Both the position numbers and the translations under genes were made by a program. The notes under the pieces were generated by a model. It was not told the DNA's origin, did no database searches, and worked only from the letters and a program-made list of their open reading frames with translations. This document shows, piece after piece, positions 8,395 to 16,530 of a DNA stretch of 64,000 nt. Numbering within the stretch: the first letter of the stretch is position 1; each line of letters opens with the position of its first letter. Where the stretch lies: assembly GCA_001725325.1 (NCBI GenBank), contig MEFY01000002.1, positions 995,559-1,059,558 of the forward strand. The letters run 5' to 3'. Source of the stretch: Leifsonia sp. SCN 70-46. GTDB lineage: Bacteria > Actinomycetota > Actinomycetes > Actinomycetales > Microbacteriaceae.

Positions 8395-9735
8395 CTAGAA
8401 CTCCGGAACGTCCACGCGGTCGTTCGTCGAGCTCGCGAACGCGAGCCGCAGCGCCTCGCGCAGGTGCGCGGCCTCGGAGTCGATGACATGCGCGAACCCG
8501 AGCCGCTTCGCCTCGGCCGCGCGCTGGCGGGCGTTCGACGCGGGACGGATCTCGCCCGCGAGGCTGATCTCGCCGATGACGGCCTGGGTCACGGGGAACG
8601 CCTTGTCGCGGAAGGCGCTCGCGATCGCGAGCGCGATCGCGAGGTCAGCGCCGGGCTCGGTGAGCCGGATGCCGCCCACGGTGGAGACATACACGTCGTA
8701 TCCGCTCAGCGGCATGCCTGCGCGGCGCTCGAGCACGGCGAGCAGCATGGCGACGCGGGAGCCGTCGACCCCGTTGACCACGCGGCGCGGCTGGGGCGCC
8801 TGCGACTTCACGATGAGCGCCTGCACCTCGACGGGCAGGGCGCGGCGGCCCTCGACCGCGATCGTGACGCACGTGCCGCTCGTGGGCGTGCGTGCGCGGG
8901 AGAGGAACAGCCCGCTCGGGTCGGCGACCTCGGCGATGCCGTCGCCCGTCATCTCGAAGCAGCCGACCTCGTCGGTGGGGCCGAACCGGTTCTTGTGGGC
9001 GCGCACGAACCTGAGCGACGTCTGCCGGTCGCCCTCGAACTGGAGCACGACGTCGACGAGGTGCTCGAGCATCCGAGGTCCCGCGATCGTGCCGTCTTTC
9101 GTCACGTGGCCGACGAGCAGCACGGGCAGGTTGCGGTCTTTGCTGACCCGGATGAGCGTCGAGGCGACCTCGCGCACCTGCGCGGGCCCGCCCGCCAGGC
9201 CCTCCGTGAGGCCCGACGAGACGGTCTGCACGGAGTCGACGATGACGAGCTGCGGCGCCACCTGGTCGATCTGCCCGAGGATGGTCGCGAGGTCGGTCTC
9301 GGCGGCGAGGTAGAGGGAGTGGTGCAGGGCGTTCGTGCGCTCGGCGCGCAGGCGCACCTGGCTCACGGACTCCTCGGCGCTCACGTAGAGCACGCGCTGC
9401 CCGCTCGCCGCGGCGCGCGACGCGACCTCGAGCAGCAGGGTCGACTTGCCCACGCCCGGCTCGCCGCTCAGCAGGATGGCGGCGCCCGGCACGACCCCGC
9501 CGCCCAGCACGCGGTCGAACTCGTCGATGCCGCTCGGCCAGTGCGCGACGGACTCCGCGCCGATCTCGGTGATGGCGCGCGCGCCGTGCGCGGGGGCCAC
9601 GGCGCTCACGCGGCCGGAGGGTGCTGTCGCATCCACGACCGTGTTCCACTGCTGGCACTCGCCGCAGCGGCCGACCCATTTGACGCTCGTCCAGCCGCAC
9701 TCCGTGCAGCGGAACTGGGTGGTCGGGCGCGCCAT
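8395..9735 (-). CDS. radA: DNA repair protein RadA (Sms)
   Basis: A 446-residue RadA. The N-terminal zinc finger has CTEC (10-13) and CGEC (24-27), then Walker A GEPGVGKST (91-99), Walker B LVIVDSVQTV, the RadA-specific KNRFG motif (~250) and a C-terminal Lon-protease-like domain that lacks protease activity in known homologues. It acts in the cytoplasm as a DnaB-like helicase promoting branch migration in recombination. Length is normal. TAAGCT six bases before ATG suggests a leaderless start. Confidence 0.95.
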   Translation of the reverse strand: MARPTTQFRCTECGWTSVKWVGRCGECQQWNTVVDATAPSGRVSAVAPAHGARAITEIGAESVAHWPSGIDEFDRVLGGGVVPGAAILLSGEPGVGKSTLLLEVASRAAASGQRVLYVSAEESVSQVRLRAERTNALHHSLYLAAETDLATILGQIDQVAPQLVIVDSVQTVSSGLTEGLAGGPAQVREVASTLIRVSKDRNLPVLLVGHVTKDGTIAGPRMLEHLVDVVLQFEGDRQTSLRFVRAHKNRFGPTDEVGCFEMTGDGIAEVADPSGLFLSRARTPTSGTCVTIAVEGRRALPVEVQALIVKSQAPQPRRVVNGVDGSRVAMLLAVLERRAGMPLSGYDVYVSTVGGIRLTEPGADLAIALAIASAFRDKAFPVTQAVIGEISLAGEIRPASNARQRAAEAKRLGFAHVIDSEAAHLREALRLAFASSTNDRVDVPEF

Positions 9736-9783
9736 GCGGCAAGCTTAGGCGTGGGCGGTGACACCGTCGGCGAGGAGGCCAGC

Positions 9784-10005
9784 GTGGTGCAACGGAACGG
9801 GTGGCTCATCGCGCTGTGGGTGATCGGCGGCGTGCTGCTCGCCGCGGGCGGGTTCCTGCTGACGCAGACGGTCGTGGGATCCGGCCGCGACGTCGTGCCC
9901 GTCATGGTGCTGCCGGTCGTGTTCGGCGCGCTCGCGCCCTGGCTCGTCGGGGTCGGGCTCGCCGCGATCGTGGGCGCCGTGTTCGTGAAGGCGTCGCAGC
10001 GGTGA
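9784..10005 (+). CDS. Small two-helix membrane protein
   Basis: A 73-residue protein with two hydrophobic helices (GWLIALWVIGGVLLAAGGFLL and LPVVFGALAPWLVGVGLAAIVGAVFV). The purine-rich GAGGAGG at 9772-9778 is well placed for GTG 9784 or 9787. Its stop overlaps the start of the next small membrane gene by four bases (GTGA), so they form a pair. Family not recognised. Confidence 0.6.
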   Translation: MVQRNGWLIALWVIGGVLLAAGGFLLTQTVVGSGRDVVPVMVLPVVFGALAPWLVGVGLAAIVGAVFVKASQR

Positions 10006-10301
10006 AGGGGCTCCTGCTCGCGGGGGTCATCGTCACCGGCGCGGGGGTCGGGCTCGTCGTGCGCTCCGTGCAGGGCTATCTCGCGCATCCCCTCGCCGTG
10101 TCGAGCACGTCGGGCGTGCGGGTGTTCGCGCTGCCCGACGGATCCCTCGGCGGTTTCGAGCCGTTCGGCCTGGGCCTCGAGCCCGTCGTCGTGGGCGTGG
10201 GCCTCGTGCTCGTGGTGGGGGCGCTGCTCGTGGGCGCCTACTCGAGCTCGCGTAGCCTCTCCTCCACGAGCGGCGAGAACGCGGAGGCCCACACCGCGTA
10301 G
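10002..10301 (+). CDS. Small membrane protein
   Basis: A 99-residue protein with an N-terminal helix (GLLLAGVIVTGAGVGLVV), a short extracytoplasmic segment and a second helix (VVVGVGLVLVVGALLVGAY), then a polar tail. It is coupled to the previous gene by a GTGA overlap. The tail overlaps the convergent GDSL hydrolase by 64 bases, which makes the exact C-terminus less certain. No family recognised. Confidence 0.5.
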   Translation: MKGLLLAGVIVTGAGVGLVVRSVQGYLAHPLAVSSTSGVRVFALPDGSLGGFEPFGLGLEPVVVGVGLVLVVGALLVGAYSSSRSLSSTSGENAEAHTA

Positions 10302-10936
10302 CCGCGGTCGTTGGGGTGGAACAGGTCCCCGGCGAAGTGCCGCATGACCCCCCACAGCCCCTGCCGGCGGGTGCGGGCGTGCAGCGGTGCGACGGCGAGG
10401 CCGCGCTCGGCGGCCGCATCCCTGATGATGGCGTTCGCGACGCGCACCCGGCGCTCGGCGGGCAGGAAGTGGAAGCTCGGCAGGTCGGCGACTATCGCGT
10501 GCGGCGGCAGCGCGTCGAAGAGGGTGCGGATGTCGCGCGCGAACCGCTCGGCGTCGAAGGCCGCGATGTCGTTCGCGCCGATGCTCACGGTCACGAGGTC
10601 GGGCCGCAGCTTCCGGAAGGCCGGTAGCTCGGAGTCGAGCGCCATCCGCACGGTCGCCCCCGAGATGCCGAGGTTGACCACGCGCCAGCCCTTCAGCCGC
10701 GCCGCGAGGATGCCGACGTACCCCCGCCCGGGCCGGCTCGCGCCGATCCCCTGGGCAGCGGAGTCGCCGATCGCGACGTAGAGCCGCTCGCCCTCCTCCT
10801 TGCGCTGCTCGCGCCAGTAGAGGGAGTGCACGGGGATCTTCTGCGCGAGGCGCGTCGTCCAGGCCGCCTGCCGCCGGAACAGCCACACGACCCACACCAC
10901 GAGGGCGACCAGCACCCCCGCGAGCACGAACTCCAT
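10238..10936 (-). CDS. Membrane-anchored SGNH/GDSL hydrolase
   Basis: A 232-residue esterase/lipase of the SGNH fold. A membrane anchor at residues ~3-20 is followed by block I IGDSAAQG (nucleophile Ser ~58), block II NLGISG, block III GANDI and block V DLFHPNDRGY (catalytic Asp and His). All four SGNH residues are present. It probably deacylates a lipid, sugar or cell-wall ester at the membrane surface. TAGTGT six bases before ATG suggests leaderless expression. Substrate unknown. Confidence 0.82.
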   Translation of the reverse strand: MEFVLAGVLVALVVWVVWLFRRQAAWTTRLAQKIPVHSLYWREQRKEEGERLYVAIGDSAAQGIGASRPGRGYVGILAARLKGWRVVNLGISGATVRMALDSELPAFRKLRPDLVTVSIGANDIAAFDAERFARDIRTLFDALPPHAIVADLPSFHFLPAERRVRVANAIIRDAAAERGLAVAPLHARTRRQGLWGVMRHFAGDLFHPNDRGYAVWASAFSPLVEERLRELE

Positions 10937-10979
10937 GCTTCGACACTAGGTGCCCCTGACGTGTACTAAACTCGCTCCC

Positions 10980-11069
10980 GGTACCGTGTCCGAGCGGCCG
11001 AAGGTGCAACTCTCGAAAAGTTGTGTGGGTGAAAGTCCACCGTGGGTTCAAATCCCACCGGTACCGCCA
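10980..11069 (+). tRNA. tRNA-Ser(CGA)
   Basis: The acceptor stem GGTACCG pairs perfectly with CGGTACC at 11059-11065. The anticodon stem CAACT/AGTTG encloses loop CTCGAAA, giving anticodon CGA, which reads UCG. A long variable arm (GTGGGTGAAAGTCCAC) and the T-arm GTTCAAATC are present, as expected for a class II serine tRNA. Discriminator G at 11066 is followed by an encoded CCA. Confidence 0.96.
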
Positions 11070-11072
11070 TCT

Positions 11073-11112
11073 AAAGAAGACCGCCCCGTGCTTGTGGGGG
11101 TGGTCTTCTTTT
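11073..11112 (+). terminator. Rho-independent terminator of tRNA-Ser
   Basis: Arms 11073-11087 and 11098-11112 region pair along about 15 bp (AAAGAAGACC with GGTCTTCTTT, plus a G-C run with one wobble), loop GTGCTTGT, ending in a T-run. It lies four bases after the tRNA CCA. Confidence 0.88.
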
Positions 11113-11164
11113 GCGTTGCAGTCGCGGTAGGACGGGAAGCCACTCGTAGGCCCCGCTGAGCAGT

Positions 11165-11238
11165 CTCGCGCGCCGGTCTGCACCTCGCGCGCCGTGCCGG
11201 ATCGACGCATTGCGTGCAGATCGGCGCGGCGCCTGCGG
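11165..11238. repeat. 74-bp dispersed hairpin repeat, copy 2
   Basis: It matches 1622-1695 at 72 of 74 positions. The inverted arms are 11169-11183 and 11214-11228; one of the two changes (C to T) leaves a G-U pair, so the fold is preserved. It sits between the tRNA terminator and the first islet lipoprotein. The rest of 11113-11356 shows no other gene. Confidence 0.85.
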
Positions 11239-11356
11239 CGTGTGGTGAGAAGGTGATGTCCGGCGTTCTACGGCTTGCCGCTATATGGTCTTGCAGAGGC
11301 TATTTGGCGCGGCACGTCGATCGATCAACATTCACCTGGACGGAGACGATCTCCAC

Positions 11357-11767
11357 ATGAGAGCACTCATGGCGGGAGTCCTCGGCGTCATGCTGGCAGC
11401 ACTTGCCGCCTGTTCACCGATCTATGTCCCGACCGGCGACCTGGACGGCAGGTGGACAGCGACCTCTGCAGCAGGCGACGTTGCGACGCTGGATCTGCAT
11501 GCCGACGGCTCATTTCAGGGAGTCGGGTTCCCCATCGGCGCCCTCGGTGCTTTCCCTAGGGAGGTTCGCTGGGATCAGACCAGCGATGTTGTGGGTAGCT
11601 GGCGCGACGACCAATCGGGAACTCTGCAATTCGATTTCGAAGCGACCGATTCGACCGGGCGATACGTAGGATCGGCGCTTGTAGTGGCCACCATCGACGG
11701 GCCTGAGATTCGCTTTCCGATCTCGTCGGACGAGGGTATCTACCTGGACTTCGTCGGCACCGACTAG
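11357..11767 (+). CDS. Small lipoprotein, lipocalin-like layout
   Basis: A 136-residue lipoprotein: signal peptide MRALMAGVLGVMLAALAAC with lipobox LAAC (Cys 19), then a beta-rich domain opening GDLDGRWTATS and LDLHADGSFQGV. ATG 11357 is chosen over earlier in-frame starts because it puts a basic residue and hydrophobic core in standard order; a GGAG lies about eleven bases upstream. The domain start is similar to that of the lipoprotein at 12184 (D-L-x-G-x-W ... L-x-L-H-x-D-G-[ST]), so the two look paralogous. Function unknown. Codon use is less GC-rich than neighbours. Confidence 0.65.
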   Translation: MRALMAGVLGVMLAALAACSPIYVPTGDLDGRWTATSAAGDVATLDLHADGSFQGVGFPIGALGAFPREVRWDQTSDVVGSWRDDQSGTLQFDFEATDSTGRYVGSALVVATIDGPEIRFPISSDEGIYLDFVGTD

Positions 11768-11796
11768 GGGCAGACCTCAAGGACTCTGCCCACGTC

Positions 11797-12168
11797 TTGC
11801 CCACCAACCTCGACTCCGCTTCGCGGGCGCTGCTTGCATGGGCGAACGGCGATGTGGTCAGCATCGTGAACGTGTGGGACATCTGCGCGATGAACTTCGG
11901 CGAAGCCTCCTCTCGGGAGATCGCGGCCCTCGGGCTCGCCTACTCCGTCCGCCTGGTCTCGAGCGGACTTCTCGTGCCGGGCCGGTCGAGAAGAGAGGGG
12001 CCGCATTTCGAGTTCGACAGCTGGGACGGCTCTCTTGATCGATGGGTTTCCCAGATGGCGAAGGCGTGGGCCTTGGTCGAGGACTACCCCTCGCCGGCTT
12101 CATACTTCGAGTTGGATCTGACCGACGAGGGGAAACGGCCTCGTGGGTGGGAACTGATCTCAGACTGA
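11797..12168 (+). CDS. Hypothetical protein in low-GC islet
   Basis: A 123-residue soluble protein with no recognised domain; mostly helical with tryptophans near both ends (NVWDIC, SWDGSLDRW, RGWELI). The TTG start at 11797 is the first in frame after the upstream lipoprotein stop; starts further in are possible. It lies between two related lipoproteins on the same strand, suggesting a three-gene unit. An immunity or accessory role is speculation. Confidence 0.45.
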   Translation: MPTNLDSASRALLAWANGDVVSIVNVWDICAMNFGEASSREIAALGLAYSVRLVSSGLLVPGRSRREGPHFEFDSWDGSLDRWVSQMAKAWALVEDYPSPASYFELDLTDEGKRPRGWELISD

Positions 12169-12183
12169 CGGGTGGCAAGGCTC

Positions 12184-12651
12184 ATGGACGCGAACAATTC
12201 GCTACTAAGGAGACCAGTCCGATGGTTGGCCGGATTGCTCGCGGTCGTGCTCCTTGCAGGGTGCGTGCCCATCAAGTCCGACATCAAGGAATCCGACCTC
12301 CTCGGATCTTGGGTGTCGACCGGACCGAATGGTCTCGAATCAACCTTGGAGTTGCACGGCGACGGGACACTCACACTAGTTGACGTACCGAGAAAAGTGA
12401 TCACGCCTGTAACGGGTCCGGGAACAGAGGCGAATTGGGGTGACCTAGTAAGCGTCACGGGTGAATGGCGAATAGGTGATCTCAGCGGAGATGTTGTTCC
12501 CTCCCTGGTGGTCGACCTTCACTCCAACTCCACATATGAAGGCTTCGCCAACACAAAGTTCTATATCGAGTCGAGTGGTGACGAGATCATCGTGTACAGG
12601 TTCGTGGGGCCGAGCGATGATGGTGTGCTGTTCCAGTTCAACAAGACGTAA
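12184..12651 (+). CDS. Small lipoprotein, paralogue of 11357 product
   Basis: A 155-residue lipoprotein: RRPVRWLAGLLAVVLLAGC signal with lipobox LAGC, then SDLLGSWVSTGPNGLESTLELHGDGTLTLV, matching the opening of the 11357 product. Base composition drops here: bases 12361-12480 are about 54 percent GC by my count, against a much higher level in flanking genes. ATG 12184 is preferred; GTG 12172 adds only four residues. Function unknown; the fold suggests binding of a small ligand or an envelope stress role. Confidence 0.65.
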   Translation: MDANNSLLRRPVRWLAGLLAVVLLAGCVPIKSDIKESDLLGSWVSTGPNGLESTLELHGDGTLTLVDVPRKVITPVTGPGTEANWGDLVSVTGEWRIGDLSGDVVPSLVVDLHSNSTYEGFANTKFYIESSGDEIIVYRFVGPSDDGVLFQFNKT

Positions 12652-12689
12652 GTCCCTTTGCCTTCCTCGCATCGGCGCCGTCGGCCTTC

Positions 12690-13094
12690 TCACCGCAGTC
12701 GGTCTGAGCCCGACAGCTGCCCGACCAGCTCGTCGTCCCCGCTCCCCGTGAACTCGACGACGCGCCCGCCCGCGATCCGGTAGAAGCCGAACTCGGCGAC
12801 ATTCACGTGGCGTCCGGTCGCGGCGATCCCACGGTAGGGGCCTGTGTGGGTGCCGCCCGCGCGCACGTGGGCGGCGATGCGGTCATCCTCGACGACGAGC
12901 TGGATGCGGCGCACCTGCCAGTCGGCGAACGCAGAGTAGAGGTCGCCGAGGTCGGAGAGCCAGGCCTCGACGCCGCCCGGGCGGTGCGCCCGGCGTACTG
13001 CCGGATCGATGAGCGAGCCGAGCGCGACGAGGTCGTGACGGTTGCAGGCCTCGAGGTACTCCGCGAACCACTCGCGCATCTCCCAGGGCTCCAC
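12690..13094 (-). CDS. SnoaL-like / NTF2-fold protein
   Basis: A 134-residue cone-shaped alpha+beta fold protein: FAEYLEACNRHDLVALGSLIDPAVRRAHRPGGVEAWLSDL and IAAHVRAGGTHTGPYRGIAATGRHV, then FYRIAGGRVVEF, the conserved order of SnoaL-like ester cyclases. Catalytic specificity cannot be read. The GTG start follows GATAAT by six bases. It reads toward the islet and marks the return to normal base composition. Confidence 0.72.
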   Translation of the reverse strand: MEPWEMREWFAEYLEACNRHDLVALGSLIDPAVRRAHRPGGVEAWLSDLGDLYSAFADWQVRRIQLVVEDDRIAAHVRAGGTHTGPYRGIAATGRHVNVAEFGFYRIAGGRVVEFTGSGDDELVGQLSGSDRLR

Positions 13095-13187
13095 GGGTCA
13101 ATTATCGGATGCGGGGCGTCACGATTCCCTCGCGGTGGACTCTACAGGATGTAGACGGCGTACACATCACGCCGCTAGGCTGCGGAC

Positions 13188-13466
13188 ATGTCCGACGCCA
13201 CCACGCTCGACCACACCTTCACCGCTGGGCTCCAGGGCGACATGGGGCCGCACAAGTGGACGTGCGCGATCCTGCCCGGGTCGCAGGGGATCCTCGGCAC
13301 GGGCAAGGCCGTGCGTGTGGTGGCGACCGTCGACGGTGAGACCTTCGAGAGCTCGCTGCTGCCGCACAAGGGCGACCACATGCTCGCGCTCAAGAAGGCC
13401 GTGCTCGACGCGATCGGCAAGAAAGCCGGTGATGTCGTCACCGTCCACGTGCGCTCCAGCCACTAG
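13188..13466 (+). CDS. DUF1905 family protein
   Basis: A 92-residue beta-barrel protein: FTAGLQGDMGPHKWTCAILPGSQGILGTGKAVRVVATVDG..FESSLLPHKGDHMLALKKAVLDAIGKKAGDVVTV matches DUF1905 along its length. Function unknown; some relatives are fused to a bacteriocin-protection (YdeI-like) domain, absent here. TAGGCT six bases before ATG indicates a leaderless transcript. Confidence 0.82.
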   Translation: MSDATTLDHTFTAGLQGDMGPHKWTCAILPGSQGILGTGKAVRVVATVDGETFESSLLPHKGDHMLALKKAVLDAIGKKAGDVVTVHVRSSH

Positions 13467-13475
13467 CCTGAGCGA

Positions 13476-14876
13476 ATGACAACGACGTCTACCGCAACCC
13501 GCACCGGATCAGGGCTCAAGCGCAACCTCGGCCTCATCGCCATCGTCGGGCTGGGCCTCGGCTACATGACCCCCACCGTCGTCTTCGACACGTTCGGCAT
13601 CGTGTCGGAGCAGACCGACGGCGCGGTTCCCGCCGCCTATGCCGTGGCGCTCGTGATCATGCTGCTCACCGCCATCAGCTACGGCAAGATGGTGCGCGTC
13701 TACCCGCAGGCGGGCTCCGCGTACACGTACGCGCGCGAGTCGATCCACCCCAACGTCGGGTTCATGATCGGCTGGTCGTCGCTGCTCGACTACCTCCTGC
13801 TGCCCATGGTGAACGCGCTCATCATCCGCCTCTACCTCGAGCAGATCTTCCCCGACCTGCCGCCGTGGGTGACGGTGCTCGTCTACTGCATCATCGTCAC
13901 GACGATCATCGCCGTCTCCATGCGCAGCACGTCGAACATCAACATGGTGCTGCTCGTCGGGGCGATCATCGTCATGGTGATCTTCGCGTTCATGGTCGTC
14001 GTGCAGCTCACGCAGGGCGCGGGAGCCGGCACGGTCGTGAGCATCACGCCGTTCGCGCACGACGGCGTCGCCTTCGGCGCCGTGCTCACGGGGGCCACGA
14101 TCGTGTGCTTCTCGTTCATCGGCTTCGACGCTGTCACCATGTACACGGAGGAGGCCAAGACACCCAAGACGATGCCCCGGGCCATCCTGCTCACCGTGCT
14201 CATCGGCGGCGGCATCTTCCTCGTGACGTCCTACCTGACGCAGCTGCGCTTCCCCGACAACGGGCCGTTCGGCGAGTTCACCGACGACCCGCTTCCCCAG
14301 ATCGGCCTGCTCGCCGGCGGTCCCCTCTTCCAGATCGTGCTGACGGCCGCGGGATTCGCCGCCACCGCGGCCTCGGGGCTCGCCTCGCACGCGAGCGTGT
14401 CGCGCATGCTGTTGGTGATGGGGCGCAACTCCGTGCTGCCGCGCCGGTTCTTCGGCTACGTGAGCCCGAAGACGCGCACGCCGATCCTCAACGTGATCCT
14501 CGTCGGGTTCGTCACGCTCTTCGCGATCTCGTTCTCCCTCGAGCTCATCTCGGCGTTCATCAACTTCGGCGCCCTCATCGCGTTCACCGCGGTCAACGCC
14601 TCCGTGATCGCCCACTTCGCGATCCGCGAGAAGCGCCGCTCGACGCCGAAGGACATCTTCCGGTACATCGTGCTGCCGGGCGTGGCGATGCTCCTCACGG
14701 GCATCCTGTGGAGCCAGCTGCACAGCGACGCGCTCATCGCGGGCAGCGTGTGGGCGGTCATCGGGTTCGTCTACCTGCTCGTCATCACGCGGGGCCTGCG
14801 CAAGCAGCCCATGAGCTTCGACGAGGCGCAGCCCGTGACCGGTTTCAACAAGGTCGTGGAGATCCCGAAGGACTGA
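13476..14876 (+). CDS. APC-family amino acid permease
   Basis: A 466-residue transporter with about 12 hydrophobic helices. GLGLGYMTPTVVFDTFGIVSEQTDGAVPAAYAVAL is helix 1-2 of the APC fold, and SFIGFDAVTMYTEEAKTPKTMPRAI is the conserved helix 6 and following loop. It probably imports an amino acid or polyamine with protons (PuuP-like). TAGCCT six bases before ATG, overlapping the end of the DUF1905 gene region, gives it its own leaderless promoter. Confidence 0.83.
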   Translation: MTTTSTATRTGSGLKRNLGLIAIVGLGLGYMTPTVVFDTFGIVSEQTDGAVPAAYAVALVIMLLTAISYGKMVRVYPQAGSAYTYARESIHPNVGFMIGWSSLLDYLLLPMVNALIIRLYLEQIFPDLPPWVTVLVYCIIVTTIIAVSMRSTSNINMVLLVGAIIVMVIFAFMVVVQLTQGAGAGTVVSITPFAHDGVAFGAVLTGATIVCFSFIGFDAVTMYTEEAKTPKTMPRAILLTVLIGGGIFLVTSYLTQLRFPDNGPFGEFTDDPLPQIGLLAGGPLFQIVLTAAGFAATAASGLASHASVSRMLLVMGRNSVLPRRFFGYVSPKTRTPILNVILVGFVTLFAISFSLELISAFINFGALIAFTAVNASVIAHFAIREKRRSTPKDIFRYIVLPGVAMLLTGILWSQLHSDALIAGSVWAVIGFVYLLVITRGLRKQPMSFDEAQPVTGFNKVVEIPKD

Positions 14877-14922
14877 TCAGTCCTGCAGCGCCCCCCGCAG
14901 CCGCGCTGTATAGCGTGGAGGC

Positions 14923-15354
14923 ATGACCGCACGCATCGCCAACGTGAGCATCCACGCGCGCGACCCCCTCGCGCTCTCCCGGTTCTGGGCCGGCGCCATG
15001 GGCTATCCCGAGTTCACGGGATGGCCCGACGACGAGGTCGCCGAACTGCGGGCCGCGGGGCTCACCGACGACGACATCGCCGCACGTGCCGAGGCGTGGG
15101 ACGGCGACCCGGCGCACCAGCGCTTCTACTTCACGCGGTACGACCGCGAACGCAGGCAGCGCAACAGGATGCACGTCGACATCACCCCGTTCGACGACCG
15201 CCGCGCGACGCGTGCCGAGCTGGAGGTCGAGCGCGACCGGCTTGTTGCACTGGGGGCATCAGTGGAGCGCGAGCTCACCGAGCCCTGGGGCCCCTACGAG
15301 GAGTACGCGATCATGATGCGCGACCCCGAGGGCAACGAGTTCTGCCTTCAGTGA
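14923..15354 (+). CDS. VOC/glyoxalase-fold protein
   Basis: A 143-residue protein with paired betaalphabetabetabeta modules: IANVSIHARDPLALSRFWAGAMGY at the N-terminus and MMRDPEGNEFCLQ at the C-terminus, with NRMHVDITP between. His 10-11 and Glu near the end can serve as metal ligands. Substrate unknown; members include glyoxalases, dioxygenases and antibiotic resistance proteins. TAGCGT lies six bases before ATG. Confidence 0.75.
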   Translation: MTARIANVSIHARDPLALSRFWAGAMGYPEFTGWPDDEVAELRAAGLTDDDIAARAEAWDGDPAHQRFYFTRYDRERRQRNRMHVDITPFDDRRATRAELEVERDRLVALGASVERELTEPWGPYEEYAIMMRDPEGNEFCLQ

Positions 15355-15355
15355 G

Positions 15356-15808
15356 CTAGTACGTGCCCTTGATCACGAAGAACGAGCCGCGGATCGTTCC
15401 CGCGAGCTTCGACTTCTGCCGCGCGAACTTGAAGGCGGAGAGCTCCTCGGGCTCGGCCATGCCGTCGGAGAGCTTGAAGCCGACCGCGCGCTTGCCGCCA
15501 TCCTCGATCGCCCACATGACGTTGATCGCGAGGCCCGACTCGTAGAAGACGTACGACATCTTGAGGCCGTCGACGACGAACTGCGTGACCTCGAGGGGCG
15601 TCGAGGCGATGTGGATGTCGCGCTCCGCGATGACCTTCTCGATGTACGCGAGGATCTCCGGCGCCTCGGCCGCGGGCACGACGTCGAAGTCGTGGTCGTA
15701 CTTGTTCTTGTAGTAGCGCGCCTCATTGGCACGGAGTCCCGCGAGCGCCTCGACGACGGGGCTCGACTCGAGGCCGGCGGTGGACACGTTCACGAAGTCG
15801 ACGATCAT
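15356..15808 (-). CDS. Conserved protein of unknown function
   Basis: A 150-residue soluble protein with no recognised domain. Lysine and aromatic content (RYYKNKYDHDFDVV, FKFARQKSKLAG) is higher than usual for this genome. The central part has strand-like segments (IHIASTPLEVTQFVVDGLKMSYVFYE). TACTGT six bases before ATG supports the start. It converges on the VOC gene with one base between stops. Confidence 0.6.
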   Translation of the reverse strand: MIVDFVNVSTAGLESSPVVEALAGLRANEARYYKNKYDHDFDVVPAAEAPEILAYIEKVIAERDIHIASTPLEVTQFVVDGLKMSYVFYESGLAINVMWAIEDGGKRAVGFKLSDGMAEPEELSAFKFARQKSKLAGTIRGSFFVIKGTY

Positions 15809-15862
15809 GGGCCCACAGTAGAACGCGGGGGCGTGCTGCGCTTCTCCGTTCCTGCTCGTCGG

Positions 15863-16492
15863 CTAGCCCGCGCGCTTGCGGATGCGGCGCACGACGAGCC
15901 ACCCGATCACGGCGACGACCGCCGCGATCACGAGGTAGTTGAGCACGTTCGAGTAGCGCTCCACGACGGCGTACTGGGTGCCGAGGGCGGCGCCGAGGCC
16001 GATGAGCAGCGTGTTCCAGAGGGCGCTGCCCGCGACCGTGAAGAGCGTGAAGGTGAGCACGGGCATCCTCGCGGCGCCCGCGGGCAGCGAGATGAGGCTG
16101 CGCACCCCGGGGATGAGCCTGCCGAAGAAGACGGCGGCCCGGCCGTGCCGCGTGAACCAGTCCGCCGCCCGCTCGAAGTCGTCGCGGTCGACGAGCGGCA
16201 GCTTCGAGAGCAGGCGGATCGAGCGCTCGAGCCCCAGACGCGCCCCGACGGCGTAGAGGATGACCGCCCCCACATACGCCCCGAGCGTGCTCGTGACGAC
16301 GACGAGCGCGAAGCTCAGCTCGCCCCGCTGCGCGAGGAACCCCGCGAGCGGCAGGATGACCTCGCTCGGGATGGGCGGGAACACCGTCTCGAGCAGCGCG
16401 AACAGCCCCACGCCCCACTCGCCGATCACCGACATGAGGGTCGCTGCGAAGCCGACGATGCCGCCGAGGTCGGACGGGTCGCCGGTCTGCAT
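15863..16492 (-). CDS. DedA-family membrane protein
   Basis: A 209-residue DedA/SNARE-associated protein. The re-entrant hairpin region FALLETVFPPIPSEVILPLAGFLA and the FFGRLIPGVRSLISLPAGAARMP motif with conserved acidic and arginine residues are clear. Family members move undecaprenyl phosphate or other lipids across the membrane and affect proton-motive force. Four to five membrane helices and a basic C-terminus fit. The start is 38 bases from the divergent antiporter. Confidence 0.88.
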   Translation of the reverse strand: MQTGDPSDLGGIVGFAATLMSVIGEWGVGLFALLETVFPPIPSEVILPLAGFLAQRGELSFALVVVTSTLGAYVGAVILYAVGARLGLERSIRLLSKLPLVDRDDFERAADWFTRHGRAAVFFGRLIPGVRSLISLPAGAARMPVLTFTLFTVAGSALWNTLLIGLGAALGTQYAVVERYSNVLNYLVIAAVVAVIGWLVVRRIRKRAG

Positions 16493-16530
16493 GGCCCCAT
16501 CATCGCAAGCAAACCTGCCAATCTGGGGGG

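Noticed and set aside
12660-13190. Search for a second copy of the tRNA-Ser 3' end (att site) beyond the islet
   Set aside because: No repeat of the tRNA tail seen, so integration is not demonstrated.
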